Both the position numbers and the translations under genes were made by a program. The notes beneath the pieces were generated by a model that was not told the DNA's origin, searched no databases, and worked only from the letters and a program-made list of their open reading frames with translations. From Acidimicrobiales bacterium (GTDB lineage: Bacteria > Actinomycetota > Acidimicrobiia > Acidimicrobiales > Iamiaceae), in contig JAUJOW010000006.1 in NCBI GenBank assembly GCA_030447445.1, positions 21,392 to 58,051 of the forward strand: a stretch of DNA of 36,660 bases, read 5' to 3'. Below, in pieces: positions 20,545-28,247 of the stretch. How positions within the stretch are numbered: the stretch's first letter is position 1; each line of letters begins with the position of its first letter.

Positions 20545-20934
20545 TCAGCGGGCGGGGGAGTGCCGGGCCTTGCGCCAGGCCCAGAGCCCAGCGAGGGTCA
20601 TGGCCAACCCCACCACGGCGTGGGCGATCCAGACGCTGCGACCGGCCCGGTCGGCATCGCCGAGCTCGAGGAGGGCATCCACGGCGATGGCCAGCGCCCG
20701 GACGGCGAGCACGCTGGCCAGCACGAGGGCGGTGGTGCCGAGGATGGCGGCCAGCAGCCCGTAGACGGCGCCCCGGGCGGCAGTGATGGCAGGGCCGGTG
20801 GTCTTGTCCCGCACCGACCCGACGACCCGGACGATGGTGTCGGCGGCCTGGGCTGGCCACTCGTCAGAACCCGAGGATCGCGTCGAGCCCGACGGGACGG
20901 CGGTGGCGGGGGTGGTGTCGACCTGTTCAGCCAT
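20545..20934 (-). CDS. Holin-superfamily-like small membrane protein
   Basis: 129 residues. The N-terminal 45 are polar and Ser/Thr-rich. A helix at about 56-85 (AVYGLLAAILGTTALVLASV) and another at about 103-121 (WIAHAVVGLAMTLAGLWAW) are membrane spans, joined by a short loop with acidic residues. It resembles the actinobacterial phage-holin-III-like/DUF1469 type of two-helix proteins. Its function is unknown and it is unlikely to be a phage lysis protein here. It lies between the anti-sigma gene and trxB on the same strand. Confidence 0.6.
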   Translation of the reverse strand: MAEQVDTTPATAVPSGSTRSSGSDEWPAQAADTIVRVVGSVRDKTTGPAITAARGAVYGLLAAILGTTALVLASVLAVRALAIAVDALLELGDADRAGRSVWIAHAVVGLAMTLAGLWAWRKARHSPAR

Positions 20935-20988
20935 GGCGGCGGAGCCTACTCAGGCCTCACCGGTCGCGGTCGGCCCCGGGATGGGCTC

Positions 20989-21900
20989 TCATCGCTGGAC
21001 CACGGCCAGGATCTGGCAGGTGCCGATGTCGGCCACGGTGAGCTGGGCGGCGACGCCAGGATCGTCGGTCACCGGGTGGCTGTACACGAGCACGGGACGG
21101 CCGGCGAGGTCGGCGGCCGCCACGGCGGTGCGGTCGGCCAGCGTCCGGCCCTGGAACTGCTCCACCTGGGCCCGGACGGCGTCGTCGCAGCGGTCGACCT
21201 CCCCGGAGGTGGGAGCGGGGAGGTCGCGGTCGGCGGGGGGGGAGGTGGTGGAGGGTGAGGAGGCGTCGCCGTTGCCCTCGAGGGTGGCGGGATCGACTCG
21301 AGCGAGCAGGGCTCGGAGGGCAGCCTCGTCGGGGAAGTCGCCGAGGGCTGTGACGGCGGCGGCCTCGGAGGACGCCGCCGGCCCTTCCGCGCCCTGTTCG
21401 GCGTTGTCGACGTCGGTGTCACCGGGTTCGGGGGTCGCCGCGTCCGATCGGCTCTCGGTGGCGGCGTTCCCTCCGCTGGCCACGTCATCGGCGGCGTCGT
21501 CGCCGCGGGCGGTGAAGAGCAACCCGAGCCCGACGAGCAGCAGCACCACGATGGCGGCGGCCACCGCCGGCACCGGGAGTGGCATGCGACGGCGGCGACG
21601 AGCCGCGAGTTGCACGGCGGGGGGTGGCGGTGGGACGGCCGCACCCTGGTCACCGGGGTCTGCGGCGGCGTCCAGGGCGGCGGCGAGCATGGGTTGGCTG
21701 ACCGTCGCCGGCGGCGGCGGCGGCGGGGTCCCTACCCGAGCGGCTACTCGCCGGAAGGCCTCCACCCGGGCCAGCAGGGCCGGGTCGCCCTCGACCGTGG
21801 CCCGCTCGGCGGCGGTGGCCTCACCGTCGAGGTACGCCGAGGCGAGCGCGTCGGCGTCGCTGCCGGCCGGGAGGCCGTCGGGGCGGGGGTCGTCGGTCAT
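20989..21900 (-). CDS. Membrane anti-sigma factor
   Basis: 303 residues. The N-terminal segment ADALASAYLDGEATAAERAT (about 15-36) resembles the start of anti-sigma domains, without a zinc-binding HxxxCxxC. A single membrane helix is at about 108-130 after RRRRR, giving an inside-out topology, followed by an Asp/Glu/Ser-rich extracytoplasmic region and a C-terminal domain with two cysteines. The ATG overlaps the stop of the ECF sigma factor gene as ATGA, the usual coupling. M. tuberculosis has sigM and its anti-sigma (Rv3912) in this place. It should hold the sigma factor inactive until an envelope or redox signal. Confidence 0.78.
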   Translation of the reverse strand: MTDDPRPDGLPAGSDADALASAYLDGEATAAERATVEGDPALLARVEAFRRVAARVGTPPPPPPATVSQPMLAAALDAAADPGDQGAAVPPPPPAVQLAARRRRRMPLPVPAVAAAIVVLLLVGLGLLFTARGDDAADDVASGGNAATESRSDAATPEPGDTDVDNAEQGAEGPAASSEAAAVTALGDFPDEAALRALLARVDPATLEGNGDASSPSTTSPPADRDLPAPTSGEVDRCDDAVRAQVEQFQGRTLADRTAVAAADLAGRPVLVYSHPVTDDPGVAAQLTVADIGTCQILAVVQR

Positions 21901-22589
21901 GAGCGGGCGGTCGGACGGTCGTCGGGGTGGTCGGGGTTCCCGCCCAGGGCGGCGGCCAGCGCAGCGCGGCCCCGGGAGATCCGGGAACGGACGGTACCGG
22001 GAGGGATGTCAAGGACCTCGGCGATCTCGGCGTAGTCGAGCCGGCACAGGTCGCGCAGGACCACGGCGGCCCGAAACTCCTCCGGCAACTTGGCGAGGGC
22101 ACGGTCGACCTCGAGCCGGTCGACCACCTCGTCATCGACACCCCGGCCGCCGGGCCCACCGCCGCCGGCCCCGCCGCCGGCGCCCCCGCCGCCGGCGCCG
22201 ACGAAGGCATCGTCGGCCCGTTCCCGGTCGGGAAGCGGGAGGGAGGGGCGCCGTTGCCGGCGCCGCAGCTCGTCGAGGCAGGCGTTGGTGGCCACCCGGT
22301 GGACCCAGGTCGAGAACCGGGACCGACCGTCGAAGCGGGGCAGGCCCTTGACCACCGCGATCAGCGCCTCCTGGGTGGCGTCGAGGGCGTCGGCGTCGTT
22401 GCCGGTAAGCCGGCGGCACAGGCGGTGGATGCGGTCCTGGTGCAACCGCAGCAGCCGATCGAGCGCATCACGGTCGCCGCCCTGCGCGGACCGCACCAGA
22501 TCGGCGTCCTCGATGGCGGGCTCGATGGCGGGAGCGTACCCGTGACCGCTGCCGGGCCCCGGGCGTGGCCTGGCCGGAGCGGTCCTCAG
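21897..22589 (-). CDS. ECF RNA polymerase sigma factor (SigM-like), probable CTG start
   Basis: 230 residues if started at CTG 22587-22589, which overlaps the kinase stop (CTGA). Region 2 runs from DADLVRSAQGGDRDALDRLL through ATQEALIAVVKGLPRF to STWVHRVATNACLDELRRR. Region 4 is ALAKLPEEFRAAVVLRDLCR and YAEIAEVLDIPPGTVRSRIS, a helix-turn-helix for the -35 element. The linker holds a Gly-rich stretch GAGGGGAGGGAGGGGPGGRG. The next canonical in-frame start downstream is GTG at 22496, which would cut off DADL; a GTG upstream at about 22660 would lie in the kinase gene. It is followed by its anti-sigma gene with ATGA overlap. Confidence 0.9.
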   Translation of the reverse strand: MRTAPARPRPGPGSGHGYAPAIEPAIEDADLVRSAQGGDRDALDRLLRLHQDRIHRLCRRLTGNDADALDATQEALIAVVKGLPRFDGRSRFSTWVHRVATNACLDELRRRQRRPSLPLPDRERADDAFVGAGGGGAGGGAGGGGPGGRGVDDEVVDRLEVDRALAKLPEEFRAAVVLRDLCRLDYAEIAEVLDIPPGTVRSRISRGRAALAAALGGNPDHPDDRPTARS

Positions 22590-24220
22590 CCTTCGGGCGG
22601 GAAGGCTCTGACCTCCGAGAGCAGCACTCGAGCGTCGCCACCGAGGGCGGTGATCCACACGAGCACGGCTGAGCCCTGGCGCCCGTCGAGGGTGAGTACC
22701 GTCTCGCCGGCGGCGATGTCCCGGGCCGAGGCCACCGGCTGGCCCCAACCAGCGAGGTCGGCGGGGACCTCGCCGTCCACCACGTAGACCTCGGCCGTCC
22801 AGCCGGCGTTCGGGGAGTTGACCACGAGTCGCTCGATCGGCGAGGCGGTCTCGAGGCGGACGACGAGGCCGACCCCGGGCTTGTTCAGGTCGGCACCGCG
22901 ATAGGTCTCGGTCCGCCACGCCGTGGTCAGGTCGCCGTCGACAGCGAGGAAGGCTTCGTCGTCGTGCTCCCCCGCCGTGCCGAAGGGGTCGAAGGCGGCG
23001 GCCCCGGCCACGGCGATGGCCGCCCGCCGCTCGCGGTCAGGGCGGCCCCCGTCGTCCCCGTCGTCGCTCGCCGCCCGCCCGATGAGCAGGCCGGTCACGG
23101 CCAGGGCGGCGAGCACGAGGCCGGCCACGACCCACGGCCCGGCGTTGCGCCGTCGGCGGGAACGGGCCCGGGCCGCGGGTGGGGGTGGGCCGGGGTAGGG
23201 CTCGAAGCCGGCCTCGGTGGGGGGCAGGTCGGTGCTCGGCCCGGTCTCGACCACCTCGGTCGCCGTTGGGGGCCCCGGGCCGGCTGGTTCCAGGGCGGCG
23301 GCGGCCAAGGCGGTGTCGACACCGGCGAGGGCGGCCTTGAGGTCGGCGGCGGAGGCGAAGCGCTCGGCCGGCCGGCGGGCCAGGCACCGCATGATCACCG
23401 CCTCGAGCGGTGGCGGCAGGCCGGGCTCGTGGCTGCTCGGGGGCTCCGGGGCCCGGCTCAGGCGGGCCAGGGCGGTGGCCGCCTCGGACTCGGCCAGGAA
23501 GGGGGGTTGGCCGCACACCATCTCGTAGAGCACGACGCCCAGGGCGTACAGGTCCGTGCGCCCGTCGACCGGCGTCCCCTCGACCTGCTCGGGAGCGAGG
23601 TACTTGGCCGTGCCGAGCATCTGGCGCTCGGTGGTGAGATCGGCCGACTCGGTGGCCTTGGCGATCCCGAAGTCGGTGACCAGCACCCGCCCGTCCTCGG
23701 AGAGCAGGACGTTGGCCGGCTTGATGTCCCGGTGGACCGTGCCGGCCCGGTGGGCGGTGTCGAGCGCAGTGGCGATGGCGGCGGCCACGGCGACGGCCTC
23801 CGAAGGTGGCAGGCGGCCCCGCTCGTCGAGCTCGCGCCGCAGGGTCGTTCCCCGCACCAGCTCCATGACGATGGCTTCGAGCCCGTCGCCGCTCCAGGTG
23901 TCGTAGACCGAGACGATGGCCGGGTGGGCGAGGCGGGCGGCGGCGATGGCCTCGGCCCGGAACCGGGCCACGAAGGAGGCGTCAGCGGCGAGGTGGGGGT
24001 GGAGCACCTTGACCGCCACCGGGCGGGTGAGCACCTCGTCCTCGGCCTCCCAGACCCGGGCCATGCCGCCGGCGGCGATCGGCCGGGTCAGCCGGTAGCG
24101 CCCCGCCAACCGGCGACCGGCGAGGTCGCCGGGGCCCGCGACGGGCGAGGGCGGCGGGGTGGGCACCCGACGAACGGTAGTGGTGAGGGAGCCGCCGAAC
24201 GGACCGGGAGGACCGGTCAC
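22586..24220 (-). CDS. Ser/Thr protein kinase with one membrane helix and an extracellular domain
   Basis: 544 residues. The Hanks-type kinase domain (about 35-305) has the glycine loop IAAGGMARV, Lys71 in VAVKVLHPH, HRDIKPAN (Asp165), DFG (Asp183) and LAPEQ. All catalytic residues are kept, and threonines lie in the activation loop (LTTERQMLGT). A Pro-rich linker is followed by a membrane helix at about 364-386 and a beta-rich extracellular domain (about 410-540: VDGDLTTAWRTE, SPIERLVVNSPNAGW). This matches the kinase-like and C-terminal parts of M. tuberculosis MviN (Rv3910) but without the MurJ flippase. The GTG at 24218-24220 lacks a clear ribosome-binding site, so the first 20 residues are uncertain. 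Confidence 0.88.
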   Translation of the reverse strand: MTGPPGPFGGSLTTTVRRVPTPPPSPVAGPGDLAGRRLAGRYRLTRPIAAGGMARVWEAEDEVLTRPVAVKVLHPHLAADASFVARFRAEAIAAARLAHPAIVSVYDTWSGDGLEAIVMELVRGTTLRRELDERGRLPPSEAVAVAAAIATALDTAHRAGTVHRDIKPANVLLSEDGRVLVTDFGIAKATESADLTTERQMLGTAKYLAPEQVEGTPVDGRTDLYALGVVLYEMVCGQPPFLAESEAATALARLSRAPEPPSSHEPGLPPPLEAVIMRCLARRPAERFASAADLKAALAGVDTALAAAALEPAGPGPPTATEVVETGPSTDLPPTEAGFEPYPGPPPPAARARSRRRRNAGPWVVAGLVLAALAVTGLLIGRAASDDGDDGGRPDRERRAAIAVAGAAAFDPFGTAGEHDDEAFLAVDGDLTTAWRTETYRGADLNKPGVGLVVRLETASPIERLVVNSPNAGWTAEVYVVDGEVPADLAGWGQPVASARDIAAGETVLTLDGRQGSAVLVWITALGGDARVLLSEVRAFPPEG

Positions 24221-24255
24221 CGGGGCCCGCGGCGAGCGTCGACGGGGGGTGCTTA

Positions 24256-24344
24256 GAGGCCGAGCCGATAGGCGAGGCCTCCATCAAGCACGGCGCATGT
24301 TGCGGCGAAGCCGCACTGCTTTGGAAGGCACGACGTGACCTATC
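24256..24344. ncRNA. Candidate structured RNA, nested stems
   Basis: In the 135-nt gap between the kinase and degV, three stems nest: GATAGG (24267-24272) with CCTATC (24339-24344), AAGCA (24286-24290) with TGCTT (24317-24321), and TGCGGC (24301-24306) with GCCGCA (24310-24315) around GAA. An additional GAGGCC/GGCCTC pair (24256-24261, 24276-24281) would form a pseudoknot. The base composition is less GC-rich than its surroundings. Strand and function are unknown; on the minus strand it would be the kinase leader or a degV terminator. Confidence 0.4.
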
Positions 24345-24355
24345 CGCGCAACCTC

Positions 24356-25198
24356 TCAGGCGGGGCGTTGCCAGGCCACCCCGAGCACCCGCGGCCCGCC
24401 GTGGGTGCCGATGACGGGACCGATGGTGGTGACCGAAAGCTGGTCACGGTCGTAGCGCTCCGACACCAGCGAGACGAGCTCGTCGACGTCGGGAGCGTCG
24501 CCGTGGCAGATGGACAGGGCCTCGACCTCGCCCTGCTCGAACAGCTTGTCGCGCAGCCACACCATGGCTTTGCGCCGGGTCCGTTGCTTGCCGGCCTCCT
24601 CCACCTTGCCGGTGCTGATGTCGACGATGGGCTTGATCGACAGGAGGGTGCCGAGCATGGCCTGCGCGCCGCCGATCCGGCCGCCCTTCTTCAGGTTCTC
24701 CAGGGTGTCGAGGGTCCCGAAGATGTGGGTCCGGGAGCGGAGCTCCTCGACGTGGGCCTCCACTTCATCCGCCGATCGCCCCTCGGCGGCGAGGCGGGCG
24801 GCGCCGAGCACCTGTGAGCCGAGGCCTGCGGTGATCGACTTCGAGTCGACGACGCGCACGTCGACGGTGCCGTCGAGGGCCGAGGCGGCGTTCTGCGCCG
24901 CGGCCATGGTCGCCGACAGGTCCGAGGACAGGTTCACGCAGACCACGGCGTCGGCCCCCTCCTCGGCCATACCCCTGAAGGCCGCCTCGAACGCCCCCGG
25001 GGAGGGAGCGGCGGTCTCGGGCAGGGCGTCGGTGGTGGCCATCCTGGCGTAGAACTCCGACGCCGTGAGGTCGACGCCGTCGGTGAACTCCTCGTCCCCG
25101 AAGCGGATGGTCAGGGGCACCACCCCGATGCCGTGCTCGGCCACCTGTTCGGGGCGGAGGTCCGAGGAGCTGTCGGTGACGATGCGGACTCCGGCCAT
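24356..25198 (-). CDS. DegV family fatty-acid-binding protein
   Basis: 280 residues from ATG 25196-25198, chosen over GTG 25210 because GAGGA lies just upstream. The DegV hallmarks are VRIVTDSSSDL at the N-terminus, VVPLTIRFG, CVNLSSDLSATMAAAQ, and the central FGTLDTLENLKKGGRIGG, followed by KPIVDISTGKV. DegV proteins bind fatty acids; those called FakB deliver them to the kinase FakA, which is not in this window. It lies on the same strand as the kinase and the DUF6049 gene, in the place where M. tuberculosis has the MurJ-encoding part of mviN. Confidence 0.92.
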   Translation of the reverse strand: MAGVRIVTDSSSDLRPEQVAEHGIGVVPLTIRFGDEEFTDGVDLTASEFYARMATTDALPETAAPSPGAFEAAFRGMAEEGADAVVCVNLSSDLSATMAAAQNAASALDGTVDVRVVDSKSITAGLGSQVLGAARLAAEGRSADEVEAHVEELRSRTHIFGTLDTLENLKKGGRIGGAQAMLGTLLSIKPIVDISTGKVEEAGKQRTRRKAMVWLRDKLFEQGEVEALSICHGDAPDVDELVSLVSERYDRDQLSVTTIGPVIGTHGGPRVLGVAWQRPA

Positions 25199-25291
25199 GT
25201 GGTTCCTCACGTTCGCGTGTCCAGGTGGGTCCCCTCCGACCCGCGGTCGGCCCGAGCGGTTACGTGCCGGCGCGGTTGCCCCGCGACCCGG

Positions 25292-27370
25292 TCACGTCGC
25301 CACCGGGTGGGCGAGCCGGGCGGCCGCCCGCCGCTCCCGGCGAGCCCGGTGCCAGTGCCGGAACCACCACGCCACCAGGAACCCGCCCGCCCCCACCGAG
25401 AGGATCAGCCCGATCCCCGACACGGCCGTGGAGCGGACGGTGACCCGGGTCTGGGCCAGCTCGAGGTTCCCGTCCGGGGAGGTGACGCGCACCTCGAAGG
25501 GGGTGTCGCCGGGCACCGGCGCTCGAACCCGCAGGTTCACGAGGGTGCTGCCGGGGTCGAGGGTGACCGGGATGCGAGTGCCCTGGGGGAACTCCAGACG
25601 GCGGCTGGCGGTCAGCTGCACGACCACCTCGAGCCTTCGTTCGGACCGGTTGCGGAGCGTCAGTGGGACGTCGGCCTCCCGAGCGGTCAGCGTGACCGTC
25701 TGGCGGAGGGGGGCCTCCACGGCACGGGCCGGGGAACGGGCGGCATCGGCCACCACCGCCAGGTAGCGGTCTCGCCGGGCCGGCGACAGGTCCTCGGAGC
25801 CCGAGACGAGCAGCCGTTGGTCGAAGCTGGCCACGATCGGCGCGTCGAGGCCGACCAGGCCGGCGAAGCTGGCGAGAAGCGCTCGAGCCTCGCCCAGGGC
25901 GGCGGCGTACCCGTCGAGGCGGGGGCCGCTGGTGGCCGCCAGCCGCCGTACCACCGGCGGGTCGTCCTCGTCGTCCCCGTCGTCGTCCTCGTCGGTGGTC
26001 GCCAGCGGGACCCGCTCGAAGAGGGTCTCGATGGTGGTCGGGGCCAACACGGCCCGCGAGTCCTCGAGCCCGTCGAGGATCACCTCGAGCCGGCCGGCGT
26101 CGGCCCGCCACCTCGGCGGCGGGCGCAGCACCACCCCCCGGTCGCCGGTGGGGTCGTCGAAGAACATGACGGCCAGCTCGGCGATCAGGTGGTGGCCGAT
26201 CAACTCGTCGTCGCCCTCGCGTGTGAACCCCTGTTGGAGGAAGGGATCGACCGAGGCCGCTCGCAACGGGCTGGCCAGCCCGGTGGCGAGTTGGAATGGC
26301 TGCGTCACGTCGAGCTCGCTGTTGTCGTCGGCAGGGGCGGCCAAGACCCCCGGACCCACCACGACCTGGTCGACGCCGAGCTGGCGGAGGCGGGCGGCGG
26401 CGTCGGTGGTCAGCTGCTCGTCGGCCACCCACGTCCGGCCGTCCGGGCGAGCGAGGTGTTCGGTGAGCACGGCTGTCCCTCGATCGCGCTGGCGGGTGAG
26501 CTCCTCGTCGAGGCCGGCGGCGATCCACCCGCCGAGAGGGAGGTCGACGTACGGGCGGTCGAGGAGCTGGCGGCCGGGAAGCGCGGCCCGAAGGCGGGCC
26601 AGAAGATCCGCTCCGCGGAGGGGGTCACGGGCCAAGGCGTCGATCGTCTCGGGGGTGGGGACCAGGGTGAGGGGGACCTCGGGGTGGCGGCCGGCGGCGT
26701 CGACCACCGCCGAGAGCCGCTCGAGGTCGGCGGCGGGGAGCCGGGTCGTGCCGTCGGGGGCGATCGTCGGCGCCACGCCCAGGTCGAGCACCAGAGCGGT
26801 GGCCAGCGGCCGGGTGCCCTCGCGGTCAGAGCCGAACCTGACGAGGTAGGTGACGGCGGTGGCCAGATCGGTGCCCTCGTCGTCCTCCAGGCGCAGGACC
26901 ACGGGGTAGACGCCGTCCTCCCGGAGGCCGCGGGAGAGGTTCAACGTGCCAGCGCTGCTGCCGCCGGGTTGGAGCAGCCCGATGCTGATCGTCAGACGGC
27001 GGGTGCCGTCGTCGAGCGGGGGGACGTCGTCGGTCTCGATGGCCGGCACGTCCTCCACCGAGTCGGGCAGGTTGGCGACGAACTGGGACTCGCGGAACTG
27101 GTCACGGTCCTCGACCGGCCGGTGGAGGCGGGTGGTGAGACGCCCCCCCGGCGGTGCGGCGCTGACGTCCACGGTCAACCGGAAAGTGCCGTCAGCGGCG
27201 ATCACCGCCCGCTGGTCGACGATGTCGATGGCGGGGGATCGGCTCGCCTGGCCGGGCCGCTGAGACCGGGCGGGGGCGGGGGCCGGCCGGGCGGTGACCG
27301 GCGGGGCCACCAGCCCGGCCACCACCAGGAGCGTGGCGGCGGCGGCGACGGCGCGGGCCGGGAACGTCAC
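25292..27370 (-). CDS. DUF6049 family exported protein
   Basis: 692 residues. Signal peptide at 1-28 (AVAAAATLLVVAGLVAPPVT), a large extracytoplasmic part rich in beta structure with a polysaccharide-deacetylase-like alpha/beta middle (RQLLDRPYVDLPLGG, GRTWVADEQLTTDAA), and a C-terminal membrane helix (about 645-668) followed by a basic end RHWHRARRERRAAARL. An acidic stretch DEDDDGDDEDD lies in the middle. The order and size match M. tuberculosis Rv3909, the neighbour of mviN and mutT4, of unknown function but envelope-related. The GTG start overlaps the TGA of the acetyltransferase gene (GTGA). Confidence 0.8.
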   Translation of the reverse strand: MTFPARAVAAAATLLVVAGLVAPPVTARPAPAPARSQRPGQASRSPAIDIVDQRAVIAADGTFRLTVDVSAAPPGGRLTTRLHRPVEDRDQFRESQFVANLPDSVEDVPAIETDDVPPLDDGTRRLTISIGLLQPGGSSAGTLNLSRGLREDGVYPVVLRLEDDEGTDLATAVTYLVRFGSDREGTRPLATALVLDLGVAPTIAPDGTTRLPAADLERLSAVVDAAGRHPEVPLTLVPTPETIDALARDPLRGADLLARLRAALPGRQLLDRPYVDLPLGGWIAAGLDEELTRQRDRGTAVLTEHLARPDGRTWVADEQLTTDAAARLRQLGVDQVVVGPGVLAAPADDNSELDVTQPFQLATGLASPLRAASVDPFLQQGFTREGDDELIGHHLIAELAVMFFDDPTGDRGVVLRPPPRWRADAGRLEVILDGLEDSRAVLAPTTIETLFERVPLATTDEDDDGDDEDDPPVVRRLAATSGPRLDGYAAALGEARALLASFAGLVGLDAPIVASFDQRLLVSGSEDLSPARRDRYLAVVADAARSPARAVEAPLRQTVTLTAREADVPLTLRNRSERRLEVVVQLTASRRLEFPQGTRIPVTLDPGSTLVNLRVRAPVPGDTPFEVRVTSPDGNLELAQTRVTVRSTAVSGIGLILSVGAGGFLVAWWFRHWHRARRERRAAARLAHPVAT

Positions 27371-28107
27371 GGGGCGGGGTGGGTGCCGGCGTCGGGACCG
27401 GTGGAGCGGACCAGCACTGCGAGCCCTTCGGGTTGGCGCCGGAACCCGATCCGTTCGTAGAGGGCGAGGGCGGCGGCGTTGCCGCGCTGGGTGTTCACCA
27501 CCACCCGCTCGACGTTGTGGCGTCGCAGCCAGCGCAGGCCGTCCACCACCAGGGCGCTGGCTATGCCGAGACGGCGGTGGGCGGGGTGCACGGCCAGGCG
27601 CTGGAGGTACCCACGGGCTCCTGATCGGCCGGTGACGGCGTAACCGACGACGTCGTCACCGCCGGCCCCGGTGGCCAGGCGGAGCCGGCTCGACGCCGTG
27701 GCCGCCAAGGCGTCGGCCAGCCCCTGCTCGTCGAGGCGCCAGAACTGGTCGTCGAAGGCCAGCTGGTCGAGGGCGAGGATGGCTGGTCGGTCCCGCCGGT
27801 GGGCCCGTCGCAGCCGGGGCCCGCCGGTGACCTCGGGGAGGGCTCCGAGGTCGTGCGCGAGGAGGTGGAGGCGCTCCCTCACCTCGAAGCCGGCGGCCAG
27901 GAAGCCGGCCTGCTCCGGTTGGGTGAGCGCGGCGGTGACGACGTGGGCCACGCCCTGGGCGGCGAGGAGGTCGACGCAGCGGCGCACGGCGTCGGCCCCG
28001 GGCGTGGGTGCGTCGGGAAGGGGGGCCACGAGGGCGGTGCCGCCCGAGCCGTGCCACGGCACCACGCGGAGGCGGTCGACGCCCAGCCGCAGCAGCCCGC
28101 TGGTCAC
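27367..28107 (-). CDS. GNAT family N-acetyltransferase
   Basis: 246 residues from GTG 28105-28107. The C-terminal GNAT domain shows the acetyl-CoA site LQRLAVHPAHRRLGIASALV and the motif B region NTQRGNAAALALYERIGF. The N-terminal half (VAPLPDAPTPGADAVRRCVD, GFLAAGFEVRERLHLL) looks like a second, degenerate GNAT-like fold. The substrate is unknown. It is the first gene of the unit with DUF6049 and occupies the place held by the Nudix gene mutT4 in M. tuberculosis. Confidence 0.85.
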   Translation of the reverse strand: MTSGLLRLGVDRLRVVPWHGSGGTALVAPLPDAPTPGADAVRRCVDLLAAQGVAHVVTAALTQPEQAGFLAAGFEVRERLHLLAHDLGALPEVTGGPRLRRAHRRDRPAILALDQLAFDDQFWRLDEQGLADALAATASSRLRLATGAGGDDVVGYAVTGRSGARGYLQRLAVHPAHRRLGIASALVVDGLRWLRRHNVERVVVNTQRGNAAALALYERIGFRRQPEGLAVLVRSTGPDAGTHPAP

Positions 28108-28247
28108 AGCTCGGCTCGGGGGCGGGAGACAGGCGGCGCCACGACGGTCAACGATACGACCGGACCCCCGCCGGGCCCGACCGCCCGGCAGCGATGCGGT
28201 CCTCCGGTCCGTGGGTGGGGTCGGCACCCGCCGGTAGCGTCACGGTG
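28108..28247. other. Divergent promoter region
   Basis: 140 nt between the divergent acetyltransferase and histone-deacetylase-like genes. TAGCGT at 28235-28240 is a probable -10 box for the plus-strand gene. On the minus strand TATCGT (complement of 28151-28156) may serve the acetyltransferase. No gene is seen. Confidence 0.4.

Noticed and set aside
22141..22200. GC-only repetitive tract considered as a CRISPR-like or satellite array
   Set aside because: It is in frame within the sigma factor and encodes its Gly-rich linker; no spacer structure.
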